From UBA3839 sp963627995 (GTDB lineage: Bacteria > Bacteroidota > Bacteroidia > Bacteroidales > Bacteroidaceae), in the NCBI GenBank assembly GCA_963627995.1, contig CAVGCV010000002.1, positions 1 through 64,000 of the forward strand: a stretch of 64,000 nt of DNA. Direction: 5' to 3'. This document shows, piece by piece, positions 36,046 through 44,367 of the stretch (the first letter of the stretch is position 1; each line of letters opens with the position of its first letter). Below the pieces are notes generated by a model. The model did not search any database, had not been told where the DNA came from, and was given only the letters and a program-made list of their open reading frames with translations. Position numbers and translations under genes: made by a program.

Positions 36046-36567
36046 TTACTGCGCTTTTTCTTCAATGGCGTCCAAAAGGCCATGAATAGTTGCCCCTCCA
36101 TCAAGAGCAGAAAGGATGCCATTGACAGGTCCTTCGAGAGCAGCGACGACCTCGGCGATGAGTTCGTTCTTGCTCTTGATGGCACACAGAGCGTCGAGGT
36201 TTTCAGCACCGACATAAATGCTTTCTTCTGCGTATGCACCCTTGAGAGAAGGCTTGTCGCCATTATCCTTTGCGAACTTTTTGATGAGCTTTGCAGGAAC
36301 ATTGGCCGTATTGCAGAACATCACGGCTGTCATTCCCTTAAAGCAAGGTTCAAGTGCGGAAAAATCACCCTCAATCTTCTCCAAGGCTTTCAAGAACAAG
36401 GTGTTCTTAACAAGCTGAAGTTTGATGTCGGCATTGAAACATTCCCGGCGCAAAGCACTCGTCGTAGCACTATTGATAGCCGTTACATCGATGAGGTAGA
36501 AATGAGCGTACTCGTTAAGAGACTCTACGAGCTTGTCAATAAGTAGGCCTTTATCTTCTTTCTTCAT
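36046..36567 (-). CDS. rplJ: 50S ribosomal protein L10
   Basis: This protein anchors L7/L12 dimers to 23S rRNA, 173 aa. The conserved N-terminus includes LVESLNEYAHFYLIDVT and the core has KNTLFLKALEKI. It is 16 bp downstream of rplA. With L7/L12 it may autoregulate the operon, as in E. coli; no leader site was identified. Confidence 0.97.
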   Translation of the reverse strand: MKKEDKGLLIDKLVESLNEYAHFYLIDVTAINSATTSALRRECFNADIKLQLVKNTLFLKALEKIEGDFSALEPCFKGMTAVMFCNTANVPAKLIKKFAKDNGDKPSLKGAYAEESIYVGAENLDALCAIKSKNELIAEVVAALEGPVNGILSALDGGATIHGLLDAIEEKAQ

Positions 36568-36583
36568 GATTCAGTCTATTTAA

Positions 36584-37276
36584 TTATTCAACAGATTTCG
36601 GGTCTACTTTGATACCCTTGCTCATCGTACTCGAAAGATAAATGCTCTTAATGTATGTACCCTTTGCAGTCGCAGGCTTCAGCTTGATTATCGTATTGAT
36701 GAACTCCAGAGCATTCTCCTTAATCTTCTGAGGGTCGAACGACACCTTACCGATGGAGACATGGACGATTCCCGTCTTGTCCACCTTGAAGTCGATTTTA
36801 CCTTGCTTCACCTCACGGACAGCCTTGGCAACATCCATGGTAACAGTGCCGCTCTTGGGGTTAGGCATCAGCCCACGAGGACCGAGAATACGGCCAAGTG
36901 CGCCAATCTTACCCATGCAAGAAGGCATCGTGATGATGACATCGACATCCGTCCATCCGCCCTTAATCTTGTCAATATACTCATCAAGACCTACGTAGTC
37001 TGCACCTGCCTCCTTAGCAGCGGCCTCTTGGTCTGAAGTACAAAGAGCGAGGACACGAACTTGCTTGCCCGTTCCGTTGGGAAGAGAAACAACGCCACGC
37101 ACCATCTGATTGGCCTTGCGCGGATCCACACCCAAGCGAATATCTATGTCGACCGACGCATCGAACTTGGTGAAAGTTATGTCCTTCACCAGCTGCGAAG
37201 CCTCTGCCAAAGAGTAAGCTTTTCCTGCCTCAATCTTATCAGCAAATAGTTTCTGATTTTTTGTCAGTTTACTCAT
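36584..37276 (-). CDS. rplA: 50S ribosomal protein L1
   Basis: This is an L1-stalk protein of 230 aa. Signature KANQMVRGVVSLPNGTGK and the GLMPNPKSGTVT loop are intact. It lies 18 bp after rplK, the usual L11-L1 pair, where L1 is a known translational repressor in other bacteria. Confidence 0.98.
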   Translation of the reverse strand: MSKLTKNQKLFADKIEAGKAYSLAEASQLVKDITFTKFDASVDIDIRLGVDPRKANQMVRGVVSLPNGTGKQVRVLALCTSDQEAAAKEAGADYVGLDEYIDKIKGGWTDVDVIITMPSCMGKIGALGRILGPRGLMPNPKSGTVTMDVAKAVREVKQGKIDFKVDKTGIVHVSIGKVSFDPQKIKENALEFINTIIKLKPATAKGTYIKSIYLSSTMSKGIKVDPKSVE

Positions 37277-37294
37277 AATCTAATTGAAGTTTAA

Positions 37295-37735
37295 TCATTT
37301 TCCAGGAAAGTCGCCTACGACTTTGATACCCATACTACGTGCGGTTCCTGCAATCATCGTCATCGCCGATTCTATTGTAAAGCAATTCAAGTCAGGCATC
37401 TTATCCTCTGCAATAGTCTTGATTTGTTCCCAAGTAACTTCTGCCACCTTGGTACGATTAGGCTCGGAAGAACCCTTCTTTGCCTTTGACAGTTCCAAGA
37501 GTTGAACGGCAGCAGGAGGAGTTTTGATAACAAAATCAAAAGACTTGTCAGCATAATAAGTAATAACGACGGGAAGAACCTTTCCAGCCTTATCCTGAGT
37601 TCTGGCGTTGAACTGCTTGCAAAAGTCCATGATGTTGATACCCTTAGAACCAAGGGCCGGCCCCACAGGAGGGGATGGATTTGCAGCGCCACCTTTAATC
37701 TGTAATTTGATTAGTCCAGCAACTTCTTTTGCCAT
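37295..37735 (-). CDS. rplK: 50S ribosomal protein L11
   Basis: This protein belongs to the GTPase-associated centre, 146 aa. N-terminal LIKLQIKGGAANPSPPVGPA with the thiostrepton-region prolines and GSKGINIMDFCKQFN are typical. C-terminal ARSMGIKVVG is complete. It is 60 bp downstream of nusG. Confidence 0.98.
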   Translation of the reverse strand: MAKEVAGLIKLQIKGGAANPSPPVGPALGSKGINIMDFCKQFNARTQDKAGKVLPVVITYYADKSFDFVIKTPPAAVQLLELSKAKKGSSEPNRTKVAEVTWEQIKTIAEDKMPDLNCFTIESAMTMIAGTARSMGIKVVGDFPGK

Positions 37736-37795
37736 TTTTATTGATTTTTATTGATTACACGACACAAAGGAACAATGGGGGAAGACATCCTCCAA

Positions 37796-38335
37796 TCATT
37801 CCTTCTCTACTTGTGCAAAGCTAAGTTCTAACGGAGTTATCCGCCCGAAAATCTTGACCGACACTTTGAGCTTTTGCTTGTCATTATTGACTTCTTCCAC
37901 AACACCATTAAAGCCGCTGAACGGTCCGTCGGAAACTTTCACCGACTCGCCCTCCACAAACTCGACATTAAGAACCTGTGGCACGTCCTCCGTTGCATCT
38001 ACGCCAAGCATCCTGTTGATTTCAGACTGCCGAAGCGGCGTCGGGGCATCCGTGCCACCGAGGAATCCAAGGACTCCCGGAGTGTTGCGCAGCATATGGG
38101 GAATCTCACCGATAAGAGCTGCCTCCACTAGCACATATCCTGGAAGCATATTTACCTCCTTGACCACACGCTTGTTGCGGACAAGTTGTTCAACACGCTT
38201 TACAGGGATGAGGACTTGCGGAACGTACTTCTCAAATCCATGATTTTTCATGTCAAGTTCAATGTATTCCTTGACTTTGGACTCCTTGCCGCTGATGGCT
38301 TTCAGCACATACCAATGCAGCTCCTTTACTTCCAT
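37796..38335 (-). CDS. nusG: Transcription termination/antitermination protein NusG
   Basis: This 179-aa factor binds RNA polymerase and couples it to Rho or ribosomes. The NGN domain starts WYVLKAISGKESKVKEYIEL, and the KOW domain includes VKVSDGPFSGFNGVVEEVN. The gene follows secE by 17 bp, in the conserved order. Confidence 0.97.
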   Translation of the reverse strand: MEVKELHWYVLKAISGKESKVKEYIELDMKNHGFEKYVPQVLIPVKRVEQLVRNKRVVKEVNMLPGYVLVEAALIGEIPHMLRNTPGVLGFLGGTDAPTPLRQSEINRMLGVDATEDVPQVLNVEFVEGESVKVSDGPFSGFNGVVEEVNNDKQKLKVSVKIFGRITPLELSFAQVEKE

Positions 38336-38352
38336 CTTCTTATCCTTACAGA

Positions 38353-38547
38353 TTAAAAGAGTAAGTAAACGAACTTCATGATGCTCTCAAAGCACAAATC
38401 AATGACCCACACGACCAGTGCGATGACGATGGAAGCAGATAGTACCATCACCGCGCTGTCTGTCAGCTCTTTCCACGTCGGCCATGTCACCTTGTGGACA
38501 AGCTCGTCGTAGGATTCTTTGCAATATGTCGCTATATTCTTAAACAT
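38353..38547 (-). CDS. secE: Preprotein translocase subunit SecE
   Basis: This is a single-span SecYEG subunit of 64 aa. KVTWPTWKELTDSAVMVLSA is the amphipathic helix plus start of the transmembrane helix (about 18-58). The start MFKNIATYCKESY at 38547 is chosen because the longer frame runs through the tRNA-Trp gene. Confidence 0.95.
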   Translation of the reverse strand: MFKNIATYCKESYDELVHKVTWPTWKELTDSAVMVLSASIVIALVVWVIDLCFESIMKFVYLLF

Positions 38548-38564
38548 ACCTTCTTGGCAATTAG

Positions 38565-38637
38565 CACGGGAAGAGAGGCTCGAACTCCCGACACCTGGTT
38601 TTGGAGACCAGTGCTCTGCCAACTGAGCTATTCCCGT
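38565..38637 (-). tRNA. tRNA-Trp (anticodon CCA)
   Basis: The acceptor stem is ACGGGAA/TTCCCGT. The anticodon stem CTGGT/ACCAG holds loop CTCCAAA, giving CCA. It lies between tuf and secE, its standard place in Bacteroidetes and many other bacteria. Confidence 0.97.
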
Positions 38638-38641
38638 AAGT

Positions 38642-38677
38642 AACTGGCTCTTGCAGAGAAGCTGCAAAGAGCCAGTT
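38642..38677 (-). other. Hairpin between tuf and tRNA-Trp
   Basis: A 15-16 nt stem (38642-38656 / 38662-38677, one bulge) has loop AGAAG and no T-run. It probably marks a processing site or weak terminator that separates tuf mRNA from the tRNA-secE transcript. Confidence 0.6.
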
Positions 38678-38703
38678 TGAATGTTATATTCCTCTATGGA
38701 GGA

Positions 38704-39885
38704 TTAGTCGAACACTTCCGTAATCTGACCGGAGCCGACCGTACGGCCACCCTCGCGGATAGCGAAGCGAAGACCCACGTTGATGGCTACAGGGTAGATG
38801 AGTTCAACCTTAATCTCAACGTTGTCGCCAGGCATCACCATCTCTACACCTTCGGGAAGAGAGATTTCACCCGTGCAGTCCATCGTGCGGAGGTAAAACT
38901 GAGGACGATAGTGGTTCTTGAACGGAGTGTGACGGCCACCCTCTTCTTTCTTCAACACATAGATTGAAGCCTTGAAGCCCTTATGGGGAGTGATGACACC
39001 CGGGTGCGTGATAACCATACCGCGCTTAACGTCCTTCTTGTCGATACCGCGGAGAAGCAGACCCACATTGTCGCCAGCCTCGCCCTGATCAAGAATCTTG
39101 CGGAACATCTCGACACCCGTTACGACAGACTTTGCGTCCTCGCCAAGACCGAGCAGCTGAACTTCGTCGCCGACCTTCACGACACCAGTCTCGATACGAC
39201 CCGTCGCAACCGTGCCACGTCCTGTGATAGAGAACACGTCCTCGACGGGCATCAAGAAAGGCTTCTCAACGTCACGGACAGGCTCCTGAATCCAAGTATC
39301 GACAGCATCCATGAGTTCCATGACCTTAGCCTCCCACTCGGGTACGCCATTGAGCGCGCCGAGGGCAGAACCACGGATGAATGGGGTGTCCTCTTCGAAC
39401 TCATACTGTGCGAGGAGATCGCGCATTTCCATCTCAACGAGGTCAAGCATTTCCTCATCGTCCACCATGTCGCACTTGTTCATGAAGACAACGAGACGGG
39501 GCACGTTCACCTGACGAGCGAGAAGGATGTGCTCGCGAGTCTGAGGCATCGGACCGTCCGTCGCAGCAACCACGATAATCGCACCGTCCATTTGGGCAGC
39601 ACCCGTTACCATGTTCTTCACATAGTCGGCGTGTCCCGGGCAGTCGACGTGCGCATAGTGGCGTTTTGCCGTTTCGTACTCAACGTGAGCAGTGTTAATG
39701 GTGATACCACGCTCCTTCTCCTCGGGTGCGTTGTCAATCTGGTCGAAAGACTTCACCTCTGAGAGACCCTGCTTTGCAAGCACGGTCGTGATAGCAGCCG
39801 TAAGAGTCGTCTTACCGTGGTCGACGTGACCGATTGTACCGATGTTTACGTGCGGTTTGGTACGCTCGAATTTTTCTTTTGCCAT
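38704..39885 (-). CDS. tuf: Elongation factor Tu
   Basis: This GTPase delivers aminoacyl-tRNA to the ribosome, 393 aa. P-loop GHVDHGKTTL (about 19-28), DCPGHADYVK with the catalytic His, NKCD and SALGA are all canonical. It is expressed with the flanking tRNAs. Confidence 0.99.
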   Translation of the reverse strand: MAKEKFERTKPHVNIGTIGHVDHGKTTLTAAITTVLAKQGLSEVKSFDQIDNAPEEKERGITINTAHVEYETAKRHYAHVDCPGHADYVKNMVTGAAQMDGAIIVVAATDGPMPQTREHILLARQVNVPRLVVFMNKCDMVDDEEMLDLVEMEMRDLLAQYEFEEDTPFIRGSALGALNGVPEWEAKVMELMDAVDTWIQEPVRDVEKPFLMPVEDVFSITGRGTVATGRIETGVVKVGDEVQLLGLGEDAKSVVTGVEMFRKILDQGEAGDNVGLLLRGIDKKDVKRGMVITHPGVITPHKGFKASIYVLKKEEGGRHTPFKNHYRPQFYLRTMDCTGEISLPEGVEMVMPGDNVEIKVELIYPVAINVGLRFAIREGGRTVGSGQITEVFD

Positions 39886-39947
39886 AGCTTAATTCCTTTT
39901 CTTAAATATGTTAATGAGTATTTGTCTCCTCACTACTTAACATCGTG

Positions 39948-40019
<72 letters not shown>

Positions 40020-40056
40020 ATATCTTGAATGCGATTCGCACTCGCAATCTCTCTTG

Positions 40057-40139
40057 TGGGCACAGATGGATTCGAACCACCGAAGGCGAAAGCCAGCAGA
40101 TTTACAGTCTGCCCCATTTGGCCACTCTGGAATATGCCC
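40057..40139 (-). tRNA. tRNA-Tyr (anticodon GTA)
   Basis: The acceptor is GGGCATA/TGTGCCC; the anticodon loop CTGTAAA gives GTA. A long variable arm (class II) makes it 83 nt. Confidence 0.97.
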
Positions 40140-40181
40140 ATGCGCTTTTCCCCGCCACCCCATCAACCCTGTCGGCACTTG

Positions 40182-40255
40182 AGCCTCTTGTCGGATTCGA
40201 ACCAACGACCCCGAGATTACAAATCACGTGCTCTGGCCAGCTGAGCTAAAGAGGC
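40182..40255 (-). tRNA. tRNA-Thr (anticodon TGT)
   Basis: The acceptor is GCCTCTT/AAGAGGC; the anticodon loop TTTGTAA gives TGT. It is the first gene of the tRNA-tuf transcript. Confidence 0.97.
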
Positions 40256-40262
40256 TTGGATA

Positions 40263-40297
40263 AGCCGCTTGCATGGAACAGACCATGCAAAGCGGCT
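40263..40297 (-). other. Leader hairpin ahead of the tRNA-tuf operon
   Basis: AGCCGCTTGCATGG (40263-40276) pairs with CCATGCAAAGCGGCT (40283-40297) around AACAGA. It falls between the promoter's -7 box and the first tRNA, so it forms at the 5' end of the primary transcript and may guide processing. Confidence 0.7.
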
Positions 40298-40329
40298 GCA
40301 AAGGTAAGTTTTTTTTTTTCAACGCCAAA
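40297..40329 (-). promoter_or_regulatory. Promoter of the tRNA-Thr/Tyr/Thr-tuf operon
   Basis: On the minus strand TTTG (40326-40329), 19 bp, TACCTTTGCA (40297-40306). The spacer contains a run of 12 A, which may help strong expression. Confidence 0.85.
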
Positions 40330-40351
40330 GTTTTTCGGCGTTTTTTTTAGC

Positions 40352-40651
40352 TTAATTCCTACCCTGTTTTTCCTTGTATCTTGCCAGTTGCTTCTCAAGT
40401 GCCAGCAGGCTTTGGTCTACCGCTTCCTCAAAAGTGTCGCAAGTTTTCTCCGCATAGAGCTCCTCGCCTGGCAGCGCAACTTGTAGGCAAGCCTGCTTGT
40501 TGAGAGCTGTCGCGGGCTTCACGACTTTCAATGACACCTCTACCTTTCTTATATCGCCACAAAACTTTTCCAGCTTACTAACCTTCTTCTGGATGAATTC
40601 CTGCAACTTGGTTGTTGCATCGAACTTGATTGCCTTTACACTAATGTCCAT
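40352..40651 (-). CDS. hpf: Ribosome hibernation promoting factor (HPF/RaiA family, short form)
   Basis: This 99-aa protein binds the 30S decoding region in slow growth. The N-terminus MDISVKAIKFDATTKLQEFI and the acidic/basic pattern with KLEKFCGDIRKVEVSLKV fit the S30AE domain; the long C-terminal tail is absent. It is 16 bp downstream of the Xer-type recombinase and likely co-transcribed with it. Confidence 0.9.
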   Translation of the reverse strand: MDISVKAIKFDATTKLQEFIQKKVSKLEKFCGDIRKVEVSLKVVKPATALNKQACLQVALPGEELYAEKTCDTFEEAVDQSLLALEKQLARYKEKQGRN

Positions 40652-40667
40652 AGCCGTTTGTTTTTAA

Positions 40668-41558
40668 TTACGAATGCGGATGTGCATCCTTATATTCATT
40701 CTTCAATTCTTCAAGCGACAGATGTGTGTAAATCTGGGTCGTCTCGACACGCTCGTGCCCCAAGAGCTTCTGGATGGTCTCAAGTCCTGCCCCGTGGTTC
40801 AGCATGACTGTAGCAAACGTATGCCGCAACACGTGCGGCGATCGCTTGGACAGGTTGGGCACAGTCGCCAGCCTCTCGCCGACGATACGTTCCACCTCTG
40901 CCACACTCAAGCCTTGCCCTTTCCTACCGAGGAAGAAACGCGCATTCCCCGACGTGGCTGCGAACTCGGCATTACGCAACTCCAAATAGTGCTCTACTGC
41001 CCCGCGCAACTCCTCGCCGAATGGTATGAGCCGCTGTTTGTTTCGCTTACCCGTCACCTTGATGACGCCGTCGTCCAAGCGGATGTCCTCGTCTCGAAGG
41101 CCAAGCAGTTCGGCACGCCTCATTCCCGTGGTGTATAGCATCAAGACCACCAAACGGTCTCTTGCGCCACGGAAGTCGTTGCCAAAATCCGTCTTGTCAA
41201 GAAGGTTGTCCATGTCCTGTTCCCGGACGAACGAAGGCAGCGCCTTCTTCTTTTTCGGAGCAACCACCTTCGCCATCGGGTTCTTATGGACTTTTCCGAC
41301 AAGCGTCAGATAGCGGTAGAAAGAGCGGAGCGCGCTCAAGTGCAGACACACCGTGGATTCGGTCTTCCCCTCCTCATCAACCATGTAGAGAATCCACTCT
41401 CGCACGACTGACGCATCGACAGTGTTCCAATCAAGACCTTCGCCAAGGCTCTTGAAGAATGTTTCGAATTCTCTCAGCGCCACCTCGTACTTGACGACCG
41501 TATTGCTCGAGCGATTTCGTTCCGACCTTAGATATTCCAAGAAAGAATCCTTCAGCAT
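40668..41558 (-). CDS. XerC/XerD-like tyrosine recombinase
   Basis: This site-specific recombinase is probably involved in chromosome dimer resolution. The catalytic set is complete: Arg147 (TGMRRAEL), Lys in VTGKRNKQR, His242-x-x-Arg245 (HVLRHTF), His268 (LLGHERVETT) and Tyr277 (IYTHLS). The SAM-like N-terminal domain starts LKDSFLEYLRSERNRSSNTV. The start 41558 (MLKDS) gives 296 aa; an earlier Met at 41606 would add 16 residues. Its place next to hpf and rpsU in a housekeeping block favours a XerC/D role rather than a phage integrase. XerC versus XerD cannot be decided. Confidence 0.9.
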   Translation of the reverse strand: MLKDSFLEYLRSERNRSSNTVVKYEVALREFETFFKSLGEGLDWNTVDASVVREWILYMVDEEGKTESTVCLHLSALRSFYRYLTLVGKVHKNPMAKVVAPKKKKALPSFVREQDMDNLLDKTDFGNDFRGARDRLVVLMLYTTGMRRAELLGLRDEDIRLDDGVIKVTGKRNKQRLIPFGEELRGAVEHYLELRNAEFAATSGNARFFLGRKGQGLSVAEVERIVGERLATVPNLSKRSPHVLRHTFATVMLNHGAGLETIQKLLGHERVETTQIYTHLSLEELKNEYKDAHPHS

Positions 41559-41619
41559 AACTTTCAGTTCCGCAGCTCCGACGCGTTTCCACACCCATGC
41601 CGCCATTTGAAGTTGCCTA

Positions 41620-41652
41620 CGAATTTAGGAATTTCCCCTGGAAGCGACCAAA
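41620..41652 (-). promoter_or_regulatory. Possible promoter of the recombinase-hpf pair
   Basis: On the minus strand TTTG (41649-41652), 21 bp, TAAATTCG (41620-41627); one mismatch from TAnnTTTG. Confidence 0.35.
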
Positions 41653-41733
41653 TTTTGATGCGTTTTTTTACGCAAATTCCATCTTGCGCCTTCCCCTGCC
41701 GCACTGGAGTCCGCCAGGGAGCAAGCCCCAAGA

Positions 41734-41925
41734 TTAGTCCTCCTGCGAACGGAGCTTGTTCACATAGATGGCGTGCTGCATCTGCACACGCTTCGTAACA
41801 GAGGGCTTACGGTATTCCCGGCGACGGCGCGCTTCTTTAATAATACCCGTCTTTTCGGACTTTCTCTTGAATTTCTTGAGAGCTCTCTCAATGTTCTCAC
41901 CCTCTTTTACAGGTACGATAATCAT
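41734..41925 (-). CDS. rpsU: 30S ribosomal protein S21
   Basis: This is a small basic 30S protein of 63 aa. MIIVPVKEGENIERALKKFK and the Arg-rich RRRREYRKPS block are characteristic. In Bacteroidetes S21 takes part in the sequestered anti-Shine-Dalgarno arrangement known for this phylum. It has its own promoter at 41998-42030 and marks the edge of the conserved block before the AT-rich island. Confidence 0.96.
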   Translation of the reverse strand: MIIVPVKEGENIERALKKFKRKSEKTGIIKEARRRREYRKPSVTKRVQMQHAIYVNKLRSQED

Positions 41926-41997
41926 TACGTTTTTTGATTTTAATGTTTTTAATAATGAATAATAAGGTTGTGCGCCAATGTTTTCGATGCAAAGGCG

Positions 41998-42030
41998 TGC
42001 AAAATTACGGCATTTTCAGCAAATGGCAAA
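41998..42030 (-). promoter_or_regulatory. Promoter of rpsU
   Basis: On the minus strand TTTG (42027-42030), 19 bp, TAATTTTGCA (41998-42007). Confidence 0.78.
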
Positions 42031-42055
42031 AAAACTCACAACATTTTGGACGGAG

Positions 42056-42091
42056 GAAGATTCAACGGAAGATTCAACGGAAGATTCAACT
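42056..42091. repeat. 12-bp tandem repeat, three copies
   Basis: GAAGATTCAACG occurs at 42056-42067 and 42068-42079, and GAAGATTCAACT at 42080-42091, exactly in tandem. It marks the start of the AT-rich island upstream of rpsU. Confidence 0.9.
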
Positions 42092-42178
42092 CCAAAATGC
42101 AACTAAGCGAGAACAGCTTCATAAAAGCATTTCTTCGGAGTTTTGAATGCCAACTTTTTCCTCGGTCTTCTATTGATT

Positions 42179-42286
42179 TTATATTGGATTTGTAGAACGT
42201 CCTGCGTCAAAGTTGTTGAAGTCAGCGCCCTTAGGGATATATTGCCGATAAAGTTTGTTGGTGTACTCAATCAAGCCTTTCTCCCA
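42179..42286 (-). pseudogene. IS30-family transposase C-terminal remnant
   Basis: A minus-strand frame reads WEKGLIEYTNKLYRQYIPKG and ends at a stop after 35 residues. This is the conserved IS30 C-terminal motif (WE+GLxExxNxLxRQYxPKGxxF). In-frame stops lie immediately upstream and no other part of the gene is recognisable, so only the 3' end survives. Confidence 0.8.
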
Positions 42287-42437
42287 TGAGGTAATTATTC
42301 AGCAATATTATTCTCATTGTCTTCTATCACTATCTGATAGATGGGGTTTGGTGAGTGTGCTTATCTACGACGAAGAAAATCATTGATTATCAGGAAACTA
42401 AGCATGCGTTTCACTTACGTATCTTAGATATTTTTCG

Positions 42438-42540
42438 TATCTTTGTGTCTATGAATGAGCACGTTACGGACATATCGCAAGTACTGAAAAGGCTGACTTC
42501 GGAAATGGCATCCATGCGTGAGGGTATGGATGCTCTGGCT
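42438..42540 (+). pseudogene. Possible IS66-type transposase N-terminal fragment with promoter
   Basis: TATCTTTG (42438-42445) is followed by ATG 42451 and about 30 codons, MNEHVTDISQVLKRLTSEMA then SMREGMDAL, a helical pattern like the N-terminus of IS66 transposases. It breaks off where the antisense IS1634-like remnant begins. The family call is tentative. Confidence 0.45.
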
Positions 42541-42880
42541 ATAACGAGATGGCGAAGACTCTCGTCAGGTATGCGATTGATGCCTATATTGTCATAGACT
42601 TTTTAAGCAACAACTGCGTGCCGTTAATCAGTACAGAGCCCGTATTCTCAACCACACGTGTTGTTTCTTCAAGTTCCTTACTGCGGCGGTCGTCAAAATC
42701 AAACTCTTGTTGCCCGTCATGAGCATGTAGTCACAATTGAGCTTCTTGGAACAGCTTGTCGGCTTCCGATTCCGATTTCGCCACGCCAAAATTCTTTACT
42801 TCCGTGAACCTGCCATGTGATTTGTTCACCATTATGACAATTATAGTACCCGAGCGATCGACTTTCTTGCGTACAAACAT
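42520..42880 (-). pseudogene. IS1634-family (IS4-group) transposase N-terminal remnant
   Basis: From ATG 42880 the minus strand reads MFVRKKVDRSGTIIVIMVNK, the usual IS1634 start (MFVRKKxNRSG). A TGA at 42731-42733 ends this frame. Homology resumes in another frame with QQEFDFDDRRSKELEET, and after a further shift with YDNIGINRIPDESLRHLVIA. The rest (catalytic DDE domain) is missing. The gene is dead through at least two frameshifts and truncation. Confidence 0.8.
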
Positions 42881-42929
42881 GGTACGAAGGTAAGCATTTT
42901 TTCTGTTTGCGTCATCTTACGCCCACCCT

Positions 42930-43184
42930 TTAAAGAGGCCTAACTCGCCGATTTTCAATATACGCTATGTAATGGCACAAAAAAGTGATGAAGTCGGGTG
43001 GCTTTATGGATATTAGGTAATCAGCCAATTCTTGTTCTGTTTTAATATCCATACCTGCACGGCGGTCAACATAAGGCACTACGGTGTCCCATGTAAAACC
43101 ATCATTTTGTATAAATGTTATTCTAACGTAGTTTTCACTGGCTTTATTATTCTCAATAAATTCACGAATCGTTATAAGTGTTAA
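42930..43184 (-). pseudogene. Unidentified AT-rich coding fragment
   Basis: An 84-codon stop-to-stop frame on the minus strand has a protein-like composition: ENYVRITFIQNDGFTWDTV, VDRRAGMDIKTEQELADYL and FITFLCHYIAYIENRR. It has no ATG near its beginning. It looks like the 3' end of a larger gene lost by deletion. I do not recognise the family. Confidence 0.45.
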
Positions 43185-43291
43185 CTAACAAATTTGATAA
43201 TATATCAATATTCATGTACTCTTTTTTATAATGTCTAAGACATCTTTTTTGGCGCAGTTTAAAACTTCCGTGGCAACAAGCCCATTTCTAG

Positions 43292-44365
43292 CTAACCAAA
43301 TATCATACATACACGATAAAGGAAGAAAGGTACATCTGCTATTTCATGTAGTTGCGCTCTGAAGCCTTTGACTTTAGAGTTAAGTGATTCTGCAGCGGCA
43401 TTGGTAGCCCTATTGACAAAGTAATTCAAAACATGTTCCTCCTTTGCCTTTATAGCATCCCTCGCAGCCTTAACTTCCCTCAACGTACAGGCGTTGACTT
43501 CCTTGTACCAATCATGTGGCTTTTTCTCAGCAACATCCCTTGTGATGTTCATCTTGAAGATGACGTGTACCTTGCAGACAAGCGAATAAGCCTCGCTCAT
43601 CTGCGGGTAAAGCTTAAACAGAATCCTAGAGCGTTCCTTCCTGCTTTCACCTCACTTGTCACCCGATTGCGCAAGCATGTTACGGGAGCGGGTGAGCATT
43701 TCCACCTTGGTCTCACCATTATCAAGTAAGATTGATTTGTATTTTTGTTTGCGGATGCGCTTGCGGCCTCTGCGCCCCTTTTTGTTCATTGGATGCTTCT
43801 TGCAATACTGATTCCTTCGTCTAGCTTTGCAATCCTCTTTCTTAGCAAAGGCAGCCGCTTCTTTCTTAGCTTCTGTGACGGCTAGCCTCTTGAAATTAAG
43901 ACGCATTTCCTCCAAACTTTCGCAGAGACGTTGCACGATGTGAAAACAGTCTATTACGATAGTCGCATTGGGGAAGCACTGCTTGGCAATGGCAATGCTA
44001 TACATAGAGTCGCTGAAGTCCATCGTTATCCCTGTTACCTTCTCACGCTCTGATTGGGGGATTTGCTTTACAACCGAAGACACGACATCAGCTTTTGTCC
44101 CCTTGACCACGGCTATGACCGTCCCTTTCTTTCCTGCCTTGTTGGAAAAGATTGTGTATACTTCATCACAGAGGCTGGCCTCGTCTATACTGCAATGTTC
44201 GCCAATGTTTTGGGCAAGCAGCACCCAGTCGGTAGCGTGCTCCTTTTGTAGCCACCTGTCAAAATCACTGAAGTGGTGTTTATAATAGCGCTCTACCTCG
44301 CTACCCTTAATATGAAAGAATCTTGCCACTGACGTTGCCGTCAATGGCAGCGTATCCATCGCCAT
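43292..44365 (-). pseudogene. ISAon1-family (ISL3-like DDE) transposase, interrupted by one stop codon
   Basis: The minus-strand frame runs from MAMDTLPLTATSVARFFHIK to QSGDK, then TGA (43652-43654), and continues in the same frame as GESRKERSRILFKLYPQMSE to a stop at 43292. The DDE-type core is visible: CSIDEASLCDEVYT, ITMDFSDSMY, FPNATIVIDCFHIVQRL and ATNAAAESLNSKVKGF. Related proteins have a Trp at the stop position, so a TGG-to-TGA change is the simplest explanation. Otherwise it appears full length (about 357 codons). Confidence 0.85.
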
Positions 44366-44367
44366 CT

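Noticed and set aside
43652..43654. TGA as recoded Trp or selenocysteine in the ISAon1-type transposase
   Set aside because: Standard TGA stops end many genes in this window, and no SECIS-like stem is apparent. A nonsense mutation in a decaying IS is simpler.
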